Shown one piece after another: positions 22,653-31,315 of a stretch of 39,078 bases of DNA (positions within the stretch are counted from its first letter, which is position 1; each line of letters starts with the position of its first letter). This DNA comes from Sphingobium terrigena (GTDB lineage: Bacteria > Pseudomonadota > Alphaproteobacteria > Sphingomonadales > Sphingomonadaceae): positions 1 through 39,078 of the forward strand of contig NZ_QVRA01000032.1 in assembly GCF_003591655.1 (NCBI RefSeq), in the 5' to 3' direction. The notes beneath the pieces are model-generated. The model searched no databases. It was not told the DNA's origin and saw nothing but the letters and a program-made list of their open reading frames with translations. A program made the translations under genes and the position numbers.

Positions 22653-25304
22653 TTATTTCTTTGCGGCAAACCAGGCCGCCAGCGGTGCCTTGAGCCGCGT
22701 CCGCGTCTCGATCCGCGTCTTGATCGCGGCGATCGAGCGATCGACCACCTTGCGCGATTCGGGCGTCAGATATTGGGTCGCATAGGCGTCCAGCTTGGTC
22801 GCCATCGCCGGGTCGGCCGACCCGCCGCCCAGCCGCGCCAGCGCCTGGCTCCGCGCCGACACGTCGATCAGCGCTTCATATTGCGCGCGGTGCGCCAGCA
22901 CATAATCGACCGCCAGCATCGGATGCTCCGCCCCGACCTGCGCGATGATCGCCGCGCTGGTGGTCTTGCCCGGCTCGTCGGTCAGCGCCAGGTCGAGCGC
23001 CTTGGCACCCAACCCTTCATCCTTCGCCGCGCCCAGCAGCGCGAACAGGCTGCTCTTTTCCAGATCGCTCTTCGCGCCCTTGGCCATCACCCGCAACTTG
23101 TCCCAGGTCGCCTGATCGGCATTCTTCGCGATGATCGCCAGCCACACATTGCGCAGCGGCCCGTCGAGCGCGGCAGGGTTGGTTGCCAGCGCGGCAAAGC
23201 GCCGGTTGGCCTCCGCCACCACCGCCTTGTCGCCCATATCGCCCAGCGTGGAGATCAGCGCGGAGCGCAGCACCGGCACCTGCGCGCCCTCGCCCGCCTT
23301 GGCGTCATAGCCGATCGCGCTCAGCGCCGGGGTCAGCTTGGCCGACGTATAGGCCGCAACCTTGGCCTGCGCCGCCTTGTCGCTTTCCAGCATGGCATAG
23401 GCGCTGTCGAGATAGCCCGGCACCTCCGCCAGCACGGCGGGGCTGGCCGAAACCGGCACCGCGTCGATCAGGTCCAGCGCCAGCCCGATCGGCTGATAGC
23501 CGCCCAGCCCCAGCTGGAAATTATCCGCCAGCAATCCGGTCTGGTCGATCGACGCCAGCCTGGTGAAATCCTTGGCCAGCGCCTGCACATTGGCGGCGGG
23601 GTAGAGCGAGCGATAATAGCCTGTCTGCCCGGCATTGACGACATAGGCACCGCAACCCGGCAGCACCATCTGCCCCTTGCCCTGCAAAATCAGCCGCTGC
23701 GGCGCGCCGCCAATGGTCTGCGCCATCACCGGCACATTCCATTTGAGCGGCGTCTTGCCCTTGGCATCACGGCTATATTCACCCTGGCTCAGGCTCAGCA
23801 CCGTCTGCCCGCTTTGACATTGGGCGCTCTCGACCGTCACCAGCGGGATGCCCGGCTGGCTGGTAAAATCATGGGCGATGCTCACCAGCCCCTTGGCTCC
23901 GGCACCCTCGACCGCCTTCCACAGATCGTCAGTCACGGTGTTGCCATAGGCGTGCGCCTTCATATAGCTGCGGATGCCGTTCTTCCACACATCCTCGCCG
24001 GCAAAGCCCTCCAGCATGGTGATGACTGCTTCACCCTTCTGATAGGTGATGGCGTCGAACGCCTGGTTGACCTGATCGACGGTAGTGATCTTCTGCACCA
24101 CCGCATGGGTGGTGCTAAGCGAATCGAGGCTCATCGCCGCCTCGCGCCCGTCCACGCGGGTCAGCAGCATTTCCCAGTCGGGTTGCAGCTTGTCGGTCAC
24201 CTTGGTCGCCATCCAGCTGGCGAACCCTTCGTTCAGCCACAGGTCGTCCCACCAGGCCATCGTGACCAGATCGCCAAACCATTGATGCGCCATTTCATGT
24301 GCGACGGTTTCGTAAATGCGGCGCTTGGTCGCTTCGGAGGTGAAGCGCGGATCGACCAGCAGCGCGCGCTCGAAAGTGAAGATCGCGCCCCAATTTTCCA
24401 TCGCGCTGAAAAACTGGCTCTGGCCCGGCCCTGCGACATTATCCAGCTTGGGCAGCGGATAGGGGGTGCCGAAATAATCGTTGAAATAGGGCAGGATGCT
24501 GGCCGACGCATCCAGCGCCAGCGCCGCCTTGCCGCTATTGCCCTTGCCGGTGATCACGCCCACTTCGGTCGCGCCCGACATCTTGGTCGCGCGCTCCAGT
24601 TCGCCCAGACCAAAAAAGAGCAGATAGGACGACATTTTGGGTGACGTGCCAAACGTCACCTGGGTCTTGCCACCGCCCAGATCCTTGGTCGTCTTGACCG
24701 GCATATTGCCGACCGCCAGTTCGCCCGTCGGAATGATCGCGCTCAGGTCGAACGTCGCCTTATAGCTCGGCTCGTCCCAGCTCGGCACGAAACGGCGGGC
24801 ATCGGGTGCCTCGAACTGGGTGAACAGGGCGCGCTTCGCCTGCCCCTCATTATTGGTATAGTCGAGTGCGAACAGCCCGTTCGCCTGCGTGTTGATGACA
24901 CCGGCATAGGCGATGGCGAGCTTATATTGGCCCGGCACCAGCGGCTTGCCGAAATCCAGCGTCACCGTCTGCGCGTCCGCATCCACCTTGGCGCTGCCCT
25001 TGATCGCCTTGCCCTTGGCGGGGGTCAGCATGACATCGCCAAAAGTCAGGTCTGCGGCGTTCAGCACCAGAGCAGGCATCGCCGTGCTGACCATGACGTC
25101 GATCGTCACCTTGCCGGTGAATTTCAGGTTCGCCGCATCGGGCGTCACTTGAATCGCATAATGGCTTGGCACCGCGCCGCGCGGCAATTGGGTGGTGATG
25201 CCAGCGGCGGGACCGGCGGCAGGACCGGGCTGCGCCAGCGCAGGCGTGGCAAGGGCGATGGGCGCGGCTGCGATCAGCAGCGGCAGGATTTTGGCAAGCG
25301 ACAT
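22653..25304 (-). CDS. M1 family zinc aminopeptidase, exported
   Basis: The protein has 883 residues with a signal peptide (1-24, ending ALA). The N-terminal beta domain is followed by the gluzincin catalytic domain with the exopeptidase motif SAMEN (300-304) and the zinc site HEMAH (336-340), with Glu359 in WLNEGFASWM. An ERAP1-like helical C-terminal domain follows (about 550-880). It removes N-terminal residues from peptides, probably in the periplasm. The length and domain order match M1 enzymes of the sphingomonad type. The ATG at 25304 has a distant GGAG (11 nt). A perfect 14-bp palindrome lies 35 bp upstream. Confidence 0.95.
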   Translation of the reverse strand: MSLAKILPLLIAAAPIALATPALAQPGPAAGPAAGITTQLPRGAVPSHYAIQVTPDAANLKFTGKVTIDVMVSTAMPALVLNAADLTFGDVMLTPAKGKAIKGSAKVDADAQTVTLDFGKPLVPGQYKLAIAYAGVINTQANGLFALDYTNNEGQAKRALFTQFEAPDARRFVPSWDEPSYKATFDLSAIIPTGELAVGNMPVKTTKDLGGGKTQVTFGTSPKMSSYLLFFGLGELERATKMSGATEVGVITGKGNSGKAALALDASASILPYFNDYFGTPYPLPKLDNVAGPGQSQFFSAMENWGAIFTFERALLVDPRFTSEATKRRIYETVAHEMAHQWFGDLVTMAWWDDLWLNEGFASWMATKVTDKLQPDWEMLLTRVDGREAAMSLDSLSTTHAVVQKITTVDQVNQAFDAITYQKGEAVITMLEGFAGEDVWKNGIRSYMKAHAYGNTVTDDLWKAVEGAGAKGLVSIAHDFTSQPGIPLVTVESAQCQSGQTVLSLSQGEYSRDAKGKTPLKWNVPVMAQTIGGAPQRLILQGKGQMVLPGCGAYVVNAGQTGYYRSLYPAANVQALAKDFTRLASIDQTGLLADNFQLGLGGYQPIGLALDLIDAVPVSASPAVLAEVPGYLDSAYAMLESDKAAQAKVAAYTSAKLTPALSAIGYDAKAGEGAQVPVLRSALISTLGDMGDKAVVAEANRRFAALATNPAALDGPLRNVWLAIIAKNADQATWDKLRVMAKGAKSDLEKSSLFALLGAAKDEGLGAKALDLALTDEPGKTTSAAIIAQVGAEHPMLAVDYVLAHRAQYEALIDVSARSQALARLGGGSADPAMATKLDAYATQYLTPESRKVVDRSIAAIKTRIETRTRLKAPLAAWFAAKK

Positions 25305-25338
25305 AGGGTTTCAGACTCCGACACGTCAGGCAGGCTTG

Positions 25339-25352
25339 GGTCCGATCGGACC
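25339..25352. promoter_or_regulatory. 14-bp perfect palindrome upstream of M1 aminopeptidase
   Basis: GGTCCGATCGGACC is perfectly self-complementary and lies 35 bp before the aminopeptidase start codon. The position suits an operator for a dimeric repressor. No regulator can be named. Confidence 0.3.
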
Positions 25353-25509
25353 GGCACCGTGATGAAACGCGGAATAACCGGTTTCGCTGCATCGGTCACG
25401 CCATGATATGGTGTCTCAATGTCGCTGGTCGAACATTGTTGTGCGTTCGTCCAACAGGAAGCGCGCGCGATGCTCCCTCAACACCCGTTGGTTTCGAACG
25501 GAGGGGGTT

Positions 25510-25971
25510 TTACCCCCGCCCGCGATAGCCCGGCACATCCTGCGCGGGCAGCCATAAATCCTGCGGCGGCGCGCCCGTTTGCCAGAACACGTCGATGGGA
25601 ATGCCCCCGCGCGGATACCAATAGCCGCCGATGCGCAGCCACACCGGCTTCATCTCGGTAAACAGCCGTTCGCCGATGCCCACGGTGCAATCCTCGTGAA
25701 AGGCGGCATGGTTGCGGAACGACCCCAGAAACAGTTTCAGCGACTTGGATTCGACGATCGTGTCGCCGGGCGCATAGTCGATCACCAGATGGGCAAAATC
25801 GGGCTGGCCGGTCACCGGGCAGAGCGAGGTAAATTCCGGCGCGGCAAAGCGCACCAGATAGGTACGGCCGGGCCGGGGGTTGGGGACATAGTCCAGCACC
25901 GCCTCTTCCGGGCGGGTGGGCAGGGCGCTGGTCTGGCCCAGATGGAGCGGGGTCAAGGCAGGGTCGGTCAT
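25510..25971 (-). CDS. queF: NADPH-dependent preQ0 reductase (QueF, short type)
   Basis: The protein has 153 residues, the size of single-domain type I QueF. The catalytic Cys51 is in FTSLCPVTGQPDFAH with Asp58, the NADPH-binding QueF motif ESKSLKL is at 74-80, and FHE at 91-93 contacts substrate. It reduces 7-cyano-7-deazaguanine (preQ0) to preQ1 in queuosine tRNA modification. It appears to be a single-gene unit divergent from the proline-rich membrane protein gene. No preQ1 riboswitch was recognised before it. Confidence 0.96.
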   Translation of the reverse strand: MTDPALTPLHLGQTSALPTRPEEAVLDYVPNPRPGRTYLVRFAAPEFTSLCPVTGQPDFAHLVIDYAPGDTIVESKSLKLFLGSFRNHAAFHEDCTVGIGERLFTEMKPVWLRIGGYWYPRGGIPIDVFWQTGAPPQDLWLPAQDVPGYRGRG

Positions 25972-26060
25972 GCCGCTCCCCTACGCGATTGCACGGCTGG
26001 TGTCATCGGCTTCTCATTGTTCACTTGCGGTTCAGCCGCTCTTGTGCCTTGGCTCGACCC

Positions 26061-27269
26061 ATGGGGTATCATCGTTCGTTCCTGTTCGCCGCGCCGTTGC
26101 TGCTTGCGCTGCCCGCTCATGCCCAGCAGGCGGAGGAGGCCGCGCCTATATTCACCCTGCCGCCCTCCAGCGCGCCGCAGCTCGCCAATCCCCGCCAGCA
26201 AGGCCCGGAACTGGATGTGTTCCGCGCGCCCGCGACGACTACGCCGCCGGTGATCGCGCCGACGGTTACGCCAACACCGACACCCGCGCCTGCCCAGCCT
26301 GCGCCACAAGTCCCGGCGCAGCGCGCCGCGCCAGCGCTCACGCCACGCGCCACCGCAGCCCAGCCCGCCCCCCGCCCGGCAGCGGAAGCGGAACGCGCAG
26401 CCCCCGACAATCAAAGCAGCCCGGTCACGGCCCCAGCGCCAACACCACAGTCCGCGCCGGAGCCTGCCCCCACCCCTGCCGCTGCGGTGCCTGAGGAAGC
26501 GCCACTCTCACCCGCGCCGACCAACGCCACCCCCTGGCCCTGGATCATCGGGGGCGTGCTCGCGCTGCTGGCCCTCGTCGCAGCCCTCCTGCTGCGCGGC
26601 CGTCGCCAGCCCGCGCAGGACGAAGCCGAAGTCGAGATCGCGCCGCCCGCACCGGTCCCCGTTCCAACCCCGCCCAAACCTGCGCCAGCCCCACAGCCCG
26701 CGCCGGCACCCGAACCCGCGCCCGTAGCCGCTATCCCCGACGCGCCCGACCGCCCCTGGCTCGACATGGCGCTGGACCTGACCCAGGCGCGCTATTCGCT
26801 GATGGGCATGACGGTCGGCTATATTTTGCTGCTCCACAATCGCGGCGACACCCCGGCGCAGGATGTGCTGGTGCGCGGCATCATCGGCAATGCAGGGGCG
26901 CAGCAGCAAGCCTTGCTTCAGAGCTTCTTCGCCCAGCAAAGCGGCCTGCCGCTCCATGCCGCCGTGTCGATCATGCCCGGTGAAACAAGGCGGCTGATAG
27001 GCGAGTTGCGGCTGATGCCCGACCAGATCGTGCCGGTGACGATGGGCCAGCGCAGCCTGCTCATCCCGCTCGCCGCCTTCGACGCCAGCTATCGCTGGGG
27101 ACCGGAGGAGGCTGAACCGCTCGGCCATGGCCGCACCGCCCGCGCCTTCATATTGGGGCAGGAACAGGAGCCACCCGCCGAACGGCTCGCCCCCTTCCGC
27201 CTGGACCAGGGACCGCGCCAATATCGCCGCGCCGCCACCCGCGCCGCGGGTGAACTGGTCCCGTCCTGA
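26061..27269 (+). CDS. Proline/alanine-rich membrane-anchored protein, unknown function
   Basis: The protein has 402 residues: a signal peptide (1-21, ending AHAQ), a long Pro/Ala/Thr-rich low-complexity region (about 40-170), a single TM helix (about 180-200, WIIGGVLALLALVAALLLRG), a second Pro-rich stretch (about 215-245), and a compact C-terminal domain (about 250-380, with LDLTQARYSLMGMTVGYILLLHNRG and a probable beta-sandwich). The C-terminal part seems to be cytosolic and the Pro-rich part periplasmic if the signal is cleaved. I do not recognise a named family. The ATG at 26061 is chosen for the signal peptide; no good ribosome binding site is seen. Confidence 0.78.
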   Translation: MGYHRSFLFAAPLLLALPAHAQQAEEAAPIFTLPPSSAPQLANPRQQGPELDVFRAPATTTPPVIAPTVTPTPTPAPAQPAPQVPAQRAAPALTPRATAAQPAPRPAAEAERAAPDNQSSPVTAPAPTPQSAPEPAPTPAAAVPEEAPLSPAPTNATPWPWIIGGVLALLALVAALLLRGRRQPAQDEAEVEIAPPAPVPVPTPPKPAPAPQPAPAPEPAPVAAIPDAPDRPWLDMALDLTQARYSLMGMTVGYILLLHNRGDTPAQDVLVRGIIGNAGAQQQALLQSFFAQQSGLPLHAAVSIMPGETRRLIGELRLMPDQIVPVTMGQRSLLIPLAAFDASYRWGPEEAEPLGHGRTARAFILGQEQEPPAERLAPFRLDQGPRQYRRAATRAAGELVPS

Positions 27270-27331
27270 CCCCCCTTCCCTGCCTGTCCTGCGCGTTCTA
27301 CAGATAGGAAAATCAGGCCAAAGGGCATCGC

Positions 27332-28177
27332 ATGGACATTCTCGTTTCGACCGACTGGCTGGCCGCTGAACTGGGCAAGCCGGACCTGTGCATTCTGGAC
27401 GCAAGCCTGTTCCTGCCCGGCACCCCGCGCGATCCGCGCGCCGAGTTTGAGGCCGCCCATATTCCCGGCGCAGCCTATATGGACTTGCCCAGCCTCAACG
27501 ACCCCGACGATCCGACGCCGGGCATGGTGCCACCCGATGCGCTGATGACGCAGCGCGCGCAGGCGCTGGGGATCAACGCCGACAGCCGCATCATCGTCTA
27601 TGACAACAGCCCGACCCACAGCGCCGCGCGCGGCTGGTGGATGATGCGGCTCTATGGCCTTGGCGTATCCGCCGCGATCCTCGACGGCGGCCTGCCCAAA
27701 TGGGTCGCCGAAGGACGCCCCACGGAGACCGGCCTCGTCACCCCCACGCCCGGCAACGCCGTCGCCCGCCGCGCGCCCGGTCAGGTCCGCACCAAGGCCG
27801 ATTTGATCGCCAACCTCACCACCAGCCAAGCCCAAGTCCTCGATGCGCGGGGCGCGGGCCGCTTCACGGGCGAGGAAGCCGAACCGCGCCCCGGCATGGC
27901 GTCGGGCCATATCCCCGGATCGCGCAACCTGCCCTCCTCCGCTCTCTTCAACCCCGACAACAGCATGAAGAAGGGCGACGATCTGCGCCAACTCGTCACG
28001 GACGCGGGGATCGATCTCGACCGCCCGGTCATCACCACCTGCGGCAGCGGCGTCACCGCTGCCATCCTGCTGGCGGGCCTAGAACTGCTGGGGCAGCGCG
28101 ACGTCACCCTCTATGACGGCAGCTGGTCCGAATGGGGTTTCGATCCCGCCACGCCCAAGGCCACCGGCCCGGCATGA
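27332..28177 (+). CDS. sseA: 3-mercaptopyruvate sulfurtransferase
   Basis: The protein has 281 residues with two rhodanese domains, the C-terminal one active. The active-site loop is TTCGSGVTA with Cys237; CGSGVT is the signature that separates mercaptopyruvate sulfurtransferases from thiosulfate rhodaneses. The N-terminal domain keeps HIPGAAYMD and YDNSPTHSAARGWWM. It moves sulfur from 3-mercaptopyruvate to cyanide or thiol acceptors in the cytosol. Its TGA overlaps the ATG of the next gene (ATGA), so it is coupled to a cystathionine beta-lyase-like gene in a small sulfur amino-acid operon. Confidence 0.95.
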   Translation: MDILVSTDWLAAELGKPDLCILDASLFLPGTPRDPRAEFEAAHIPGAAYMDLPSLNDPDDPTPGMVPPDALMTQRAQALGINADSRIIVYDNSPTHSAARGWWMMRLYGLGVSAAILDGGLPKWVAEGRPTETGLVTPTPGNAVARRAPGQVRTKADLIANLTTSQAQVLDARGAGRFTGEEAEPRPGMASGHIPGSRNLPSSALFNPDNSMKKGDDLRQLVTDAGIDLDRPVITTCGSGVTAAILLAGLELLGQRDVTLYDGSWSEWGFDPATPKATGPA

Positions 28178-29394
28178 GCGACGACGATAACCGCAAGCCG
28201 CTGACCAGATTGGCGCAGGCGGGGCGCAAGCCCGAATGGACCGGTATGCCCGGCCAGCCCGGTGCCATCGTCAGCCCGCCGGTCTGGCGCGCCTCGACCA
28301 TCCTTTACGATGATGTCGCCCATCTGCGCCGTGCCGCGGGCAGCAGCACGCATGAACGGCTCTTCTACGGGCGCAAGGGGACGCCGACCGCCTGGAGCTT
28401 GGCCGACGCGCTCACCGAAATGGAGCCGGGCGCGGCGGGGACGATGCTGTTCCCGTCGGGCGTCGCGGCGATCGCCTGCGCGCTGATGGCGGTGCTGAAG
28501 CCCGGCGACAAATTGCTGATGGTCGACAGTGCCTATGACCCGACCCGCAATTTCTGCACGCAAATGCTGAATGGTTACGGTATCGAAACGATATTTTACG
28601 ATCCCTGTGACATTGTCCAGCTCAGTGTCGGGTTAGCCGATGAACGGGTCCGCGCCCTCTTCCTCGAAAGCCCCGGCAGCCTGACCTTCGAGGTGCAGGA
28701 TATCCCCGCCCTCACCGCCCTCGCCCGCCAGCATGGCGTCGTCACCCTGGCGGACAACACCTGGGCGACCCCGCTCTATTTCCCGGCCCTGTCCCACGGC
28801 GTCGACATCTCCATCCTCGCCTGCACCAAATATATCGTCGGCCATAGCGACGTCATGATGGGCAGCGTCACCGCGACCGACCATTGGTTCGGCAAAATCC
28901 GCCAGACCGCCTATCTTTTCGGCCAGATGGTCAGCCCCGACGATGCGTGGCTCGCCTCGCGCGGCCTGCGCACTTTGGGCGTGCGCCTGAAACAGCATCA
29001 GGACAGCGCCCTTGCCATCGCCCATTGGCTAAAGGACCAGCCGGAGGTAGCCCGCGTCCTCCACCCCGCCTTGCCCGACTGCCCCGGCCATGCGCTGTGG
29101 CGGCGCGATTTCAGCGGATCGACCGGCCTGTTCAGCTTTGTACTGAACGGCGGGGACGACGTCGCCCGCGCTGCCCTGATCGACGGTCTCGCCCATTTCG
29201 GCATCGGCTATAGCTGGGGCGGCTTTGAGAGCCTGGCCCTCCCCGTCGATCCCGCCCGCTACCGCAGCGCGACCGTCTGGCAGGCGCAAGGCCCGACCGT
29301 CCGCCTCCATATCGGGCTGGAAGATCCCGCCGACCTGATCGCCGATCTCGACGCCGGTCTCGCCCGCTTCCGCGCCGTCCGCGACGGGGGCTAG
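28174..29394 (+). CDS. metC: Cystathionine beta-lyase-like PLP enzyme
   Basis: The protein has 406 residues and belongs to the Cys/Met metabolism PLP family. The PLP lysine is Lys219 in ACTKYIVGHSDVMMG, and other family stretches are FYGRKGTPT, FPSGVAAI, ESPGSLTFE and LADNTWATP. The ESPGSLTFEVQDI stretch and the overall form favour cystathionine beta-lyase (cystathionine to homocysteine, pyruvate and ammonia) over gamma-synthase. The ATG overlaps the sseA stop by 4 nt; the ORF opens earlier at 28132, but that part lies inside sseA. The pairing with sseA fits sulfur amino-acid turnover. Confidence 0.92.
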   Translation: MSDDDNRKPLTRLAQAGRKPEWTGMPGQPGAIVSPPVWRASTILYDDVAHLRRAAGSSTHERLFYGRKGTPTAWSLADALTEMEPGAAGTMLFPSGVAAIACALMAVLKPGDKLLMVDSAYDPTRNFCTQMLNGYGIETIFYDPCDIVQLSVGLADERVRALFLESPGSLTFEVQDIPALTALARQHGVVTLADNTWATPLYFPALSHGVDISILACTKYIVGHSDVMMGSVTATDHWFGKIRQTAYLFGQMVSPDDAWLASRGLRTLGVRLKQHQDSALAIAHWLKDQPEVARVLHPALPDCPGHALWRRDFSGSTGLFSFVLNGGDDVARAALIDGLAHFGIGYSWGGFESLALPVDPARYRSATVWQAQGPTVRLHIGLEDPADLIADLDAGLARFRAVRDGG

Positions 29395-29396
29395 GG

Positions 29397-30671
29397 ATGA
29401 TGCCCGGCATCGACTGGTTGCTGGCCCATGTGCCGGACGACAGCGGCATCATCCATCCGCTGATCGCCCTGGCCCTCGCCTTGCTGCTGCACCTTGCCGC
29501 CGCGGGCTTTGCCCGCTTCATCGCGCCGCGCCTGCATCCCCGCACCCATGTCATGGGACCTGCCTTCACCCAACGGCTGCGGGCGATGCTGCGCTATGCG
29601 CTCTCGGCGCTGCTGATCGGCGTGGCCGCTGCTTTCTGGCCGCACAATTCGGTTGGCCACCTCATTCTGGGCATCGGCCTTGGCCTCTCGGTCGCACTGC
29701 TCGCCGCCTATGCGTTACGCACACTGGCCATTCCGCGCTGGGCCGCGCTGCCCCTCGCGCTGCTGCTGTTCCTCAGCATCGTGTCCGGCACCAGCGGCGG
29801 CCTCGCCCCGGTCGGCGCGATGCTCGACACGGTGGGCATCAGCCTGGGCAAACGGCGCGTCACCCTGCTTGGCCTGCTGTCGATCGCCGCCACCTGCGTT
29901 GCCCTCTTCGCCCTCGTGCGCCTCGCCAACCGGCTGATCGGCCGGTCGATCGACCATACCGACGGCTTTGATCCGACCCAGAAGCTGCTGGCGCAAAAGC
30001 TCGCCGCCATCGCCGTCATCGTCGCCGCCTTCTTCATCGGCGTCGATCTGCTGGGCATTGATCTGACCGCCTTCGCCGTCTTTTCCGGCGCGCTGGGTCT
30101 GGCCGTCGGTTTCGGCCTGCAAAAAACCTTCGGCAACCTCATCGCCGGGATCATCCTGTTGATGGACCGGTCGATCAAGCCGGGCGACGTCATCGTGGTG
30201 GGCGACAGTTTCGGCTGGGTGAACAAGATCGGCGTCCGCGCCGTCAGCGTCATCACCCGCGACGGCAAGGAACATCTGATCCCCAACGAAAACCTCATGA
30301 CGCAGGAGGTGGAGAACTGGTCCTATTCCGACCGCAACGTCCGCGTCCGCATCCCGGTGGGGGTCGGCTATGATTGCGACCTGACACTGGCGCAGAGCCT
30401 GATGCGGCAAGCCGCGCTCGACTGCCAGCGGGTACTGCGCGAACCTGAACCCAATGTCTGGCTGATCGGCTTTGGCGACAGCCGCGTCGATCATGAGATT
30501 TTGGTATGGATCAGCGACCCGGAGGGCGGCGTCAGCAATGTGAAGTCCGACGTCCTCAACCGACTGTGGCACCTGTTCAGGGATAATGGCATCACCATCC
30601 CCTATCCCCAGCGGGTGATCCACACCGCACCCGTGCAGCCGACCGCCCCCGACCTTTCGGCCACCCCGTAG
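29397..30671 (+). CDS. MscS-family mechanosensitive channel
   Basis: The protein has 424 residues with about five or six TM helices in the first 250. The pore-lining helix and beta domain of MscS follow: GALGLAVGFGLQKTFGNLIAG, then DRSIKPGDVIVVGD and HLIPNENLMTQEVENWSYSD. The C-terminal cytosolic cage domain runs to about 405. It would release solutes on hypo-osmotic shock from the inner membrane. The start follows the metC stop by 2 nt (an ATG pair at 29397/29400 with AGGG before it), so it is probably in the same transcript as sseA-metC. Confidence 0.93.
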   Translation: MMPGIDWLLAHVPDDSGIIHPLIALALALLLHLAAAGFARFIAPRLHPRTHVMGPAFTQRLRAMLRYALSALLIGVAAAFWPHNSVGHLILGIGLGLSVALLAAYALRTLAIPRWAALPLALLLFLSIVSGTSGGLAPVGAMLDTVGISLGKRRVTLLGLLSIAATCVALFALVRLANRLIGRSIDHTDGFDPTQKLLAQKLAAIAVIVAAFFIGVDLLGIDLTAFAVFSGALGLAVGFGLQKTFGNLIAGIILLMDRSIKPGDVIVVGDSFGWVNKIGVRAVSVITRDGKEHLIPNENLMTQEVENWSYSDRNVRVRIPVGVGYDCDLTLAQSLMRQAALDCQRVLREPEPNVWLIGFGDSRVDHEILVWISDPEGGVSNVKSDVLNRLWHLFRDNGITIPYPQRVIHTAPVQPTAPDLSATP

Positions 30672-30706
30672 CTTTACGGGTCGCGCCGTCGCCCCTGCCC
30701 GCCTAT

Positions 30707-31228
30707 ATGGATGCCATGTCGATCCTGCTGCCTGTCCTCGTCTTTATCGCCACCGTCGCTGCGATGGAGGGCTTTGCCTATGTCATGCACCGCTGGGTCA
30801 TGCACGGGCCGGGCTGGTTCCTGCACGCCAGTCACCACCGCCCGCGCTTGGGGTTTTGGGAAGCCAATGATCTCTATTTCGTGATCTTCGCCCTGCCCTC
30901 GATCATCCTGCTGCTGGGCGGCGTGCAATGGGGCTGGGGCAATCTGGCTACCGCGTGCGGCGCGGGGATCGCGGCCTATGGCGCGATCTATTTGGGCTTC
31001 CACGACATTATCGTCCACCAGCGGGTGAAGAACCGCTACGTCGCCCGATCCCCCTACATGAAGCGCATCGTCCAGGCGCACCGGCTGCACCATGTCGTGG
31101 AGACCAAGGACGGCACGGTCAGCTTCGGCTTCCTCGTCGCCCCGCGCCCGGAAGATCTGAAGCGCGAGCTCGCCCGCCGGAACCGGGCGGGGGTGCGGGC
31201 GGCGAGCGGCGCGGCGACACGCGGCTAA
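30707..31228 (+). CDS. crtZ: Beta-carotene hydroxylase (CrtZ-type)
   Basis: The protein has 173 residues with about four TM helices, in the fatty acid hydroxylase superfamily. The histidine clusters that bind the di-iron centre are HRWVMHG, HASHHRP, FHDIIVHQR and HRLHH. CrtZ adds 3-hydroxyl groups to beta-ionone rings, giving zeaxanthin from beta-carotene; sphingomonads make nostoxanthin and related pigments from this. An in-frame ATG at 30716 is an alternative start. No other carotenoid gene is in the window. A 29-bp-stem palindrome follows the stop codon. Confidence 0.94.
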   Translation: MDAMSILLPVLVFIATVAAMEGFAYVMHRWVMHGPGWFLHASHHRPRLGFWEANDLYFVIFALPSIILLLGGVQWGWGNLATACGAGIAAYGAIYLGFHDIIVHQRVKNRYVARSPYMKRIVQAHRLHHVVETKDGTVSFGFLVAPRPEDLKRELARRNRAGVRAASGAATRG

Positions 31229-31235
31229 CACAACA

Positions 31236-31304
31236 TCCGTTCGTTTCGAGCGTAGTCGAGAAACTTGCGCTGAACGTTTCTCGACTACGCTCGAAACGAA
31301 CGGA
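31236..31304. repeat. Long palindromic repeat between convergent genes (REP-like)
   Basis: Perfect 29-bp arms (31236-31264 and 31276-31304) flank an 11-nt loop. The arm contains CGTTTCGAGCGTAGTCGAG reading inward-out on one strand. From memory, this type of sequence is dispersed many times in sphingomonad intergenic DNA; this could not be checked here. It lies exactly between the convergent crtZ and rmuC genes and would also act as a bidirectional terminator. Confidence 0.88.
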
Positions 31305-31315
31305 ACAATGTCTAT

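Noticed and set aside
22773..24644. Long plus-strand ORF (623 codons) opposite the M1 aminopeptidase
   Set aside because: It is antisense to a gene with full HExxH and SAMEN motifs; its composition is that of a shadow frame.
25972..26060. preQ1 riboswitch before queF
   Set aside because: The upstream region is short and no pseudoknot-forming pattern could be recognised.
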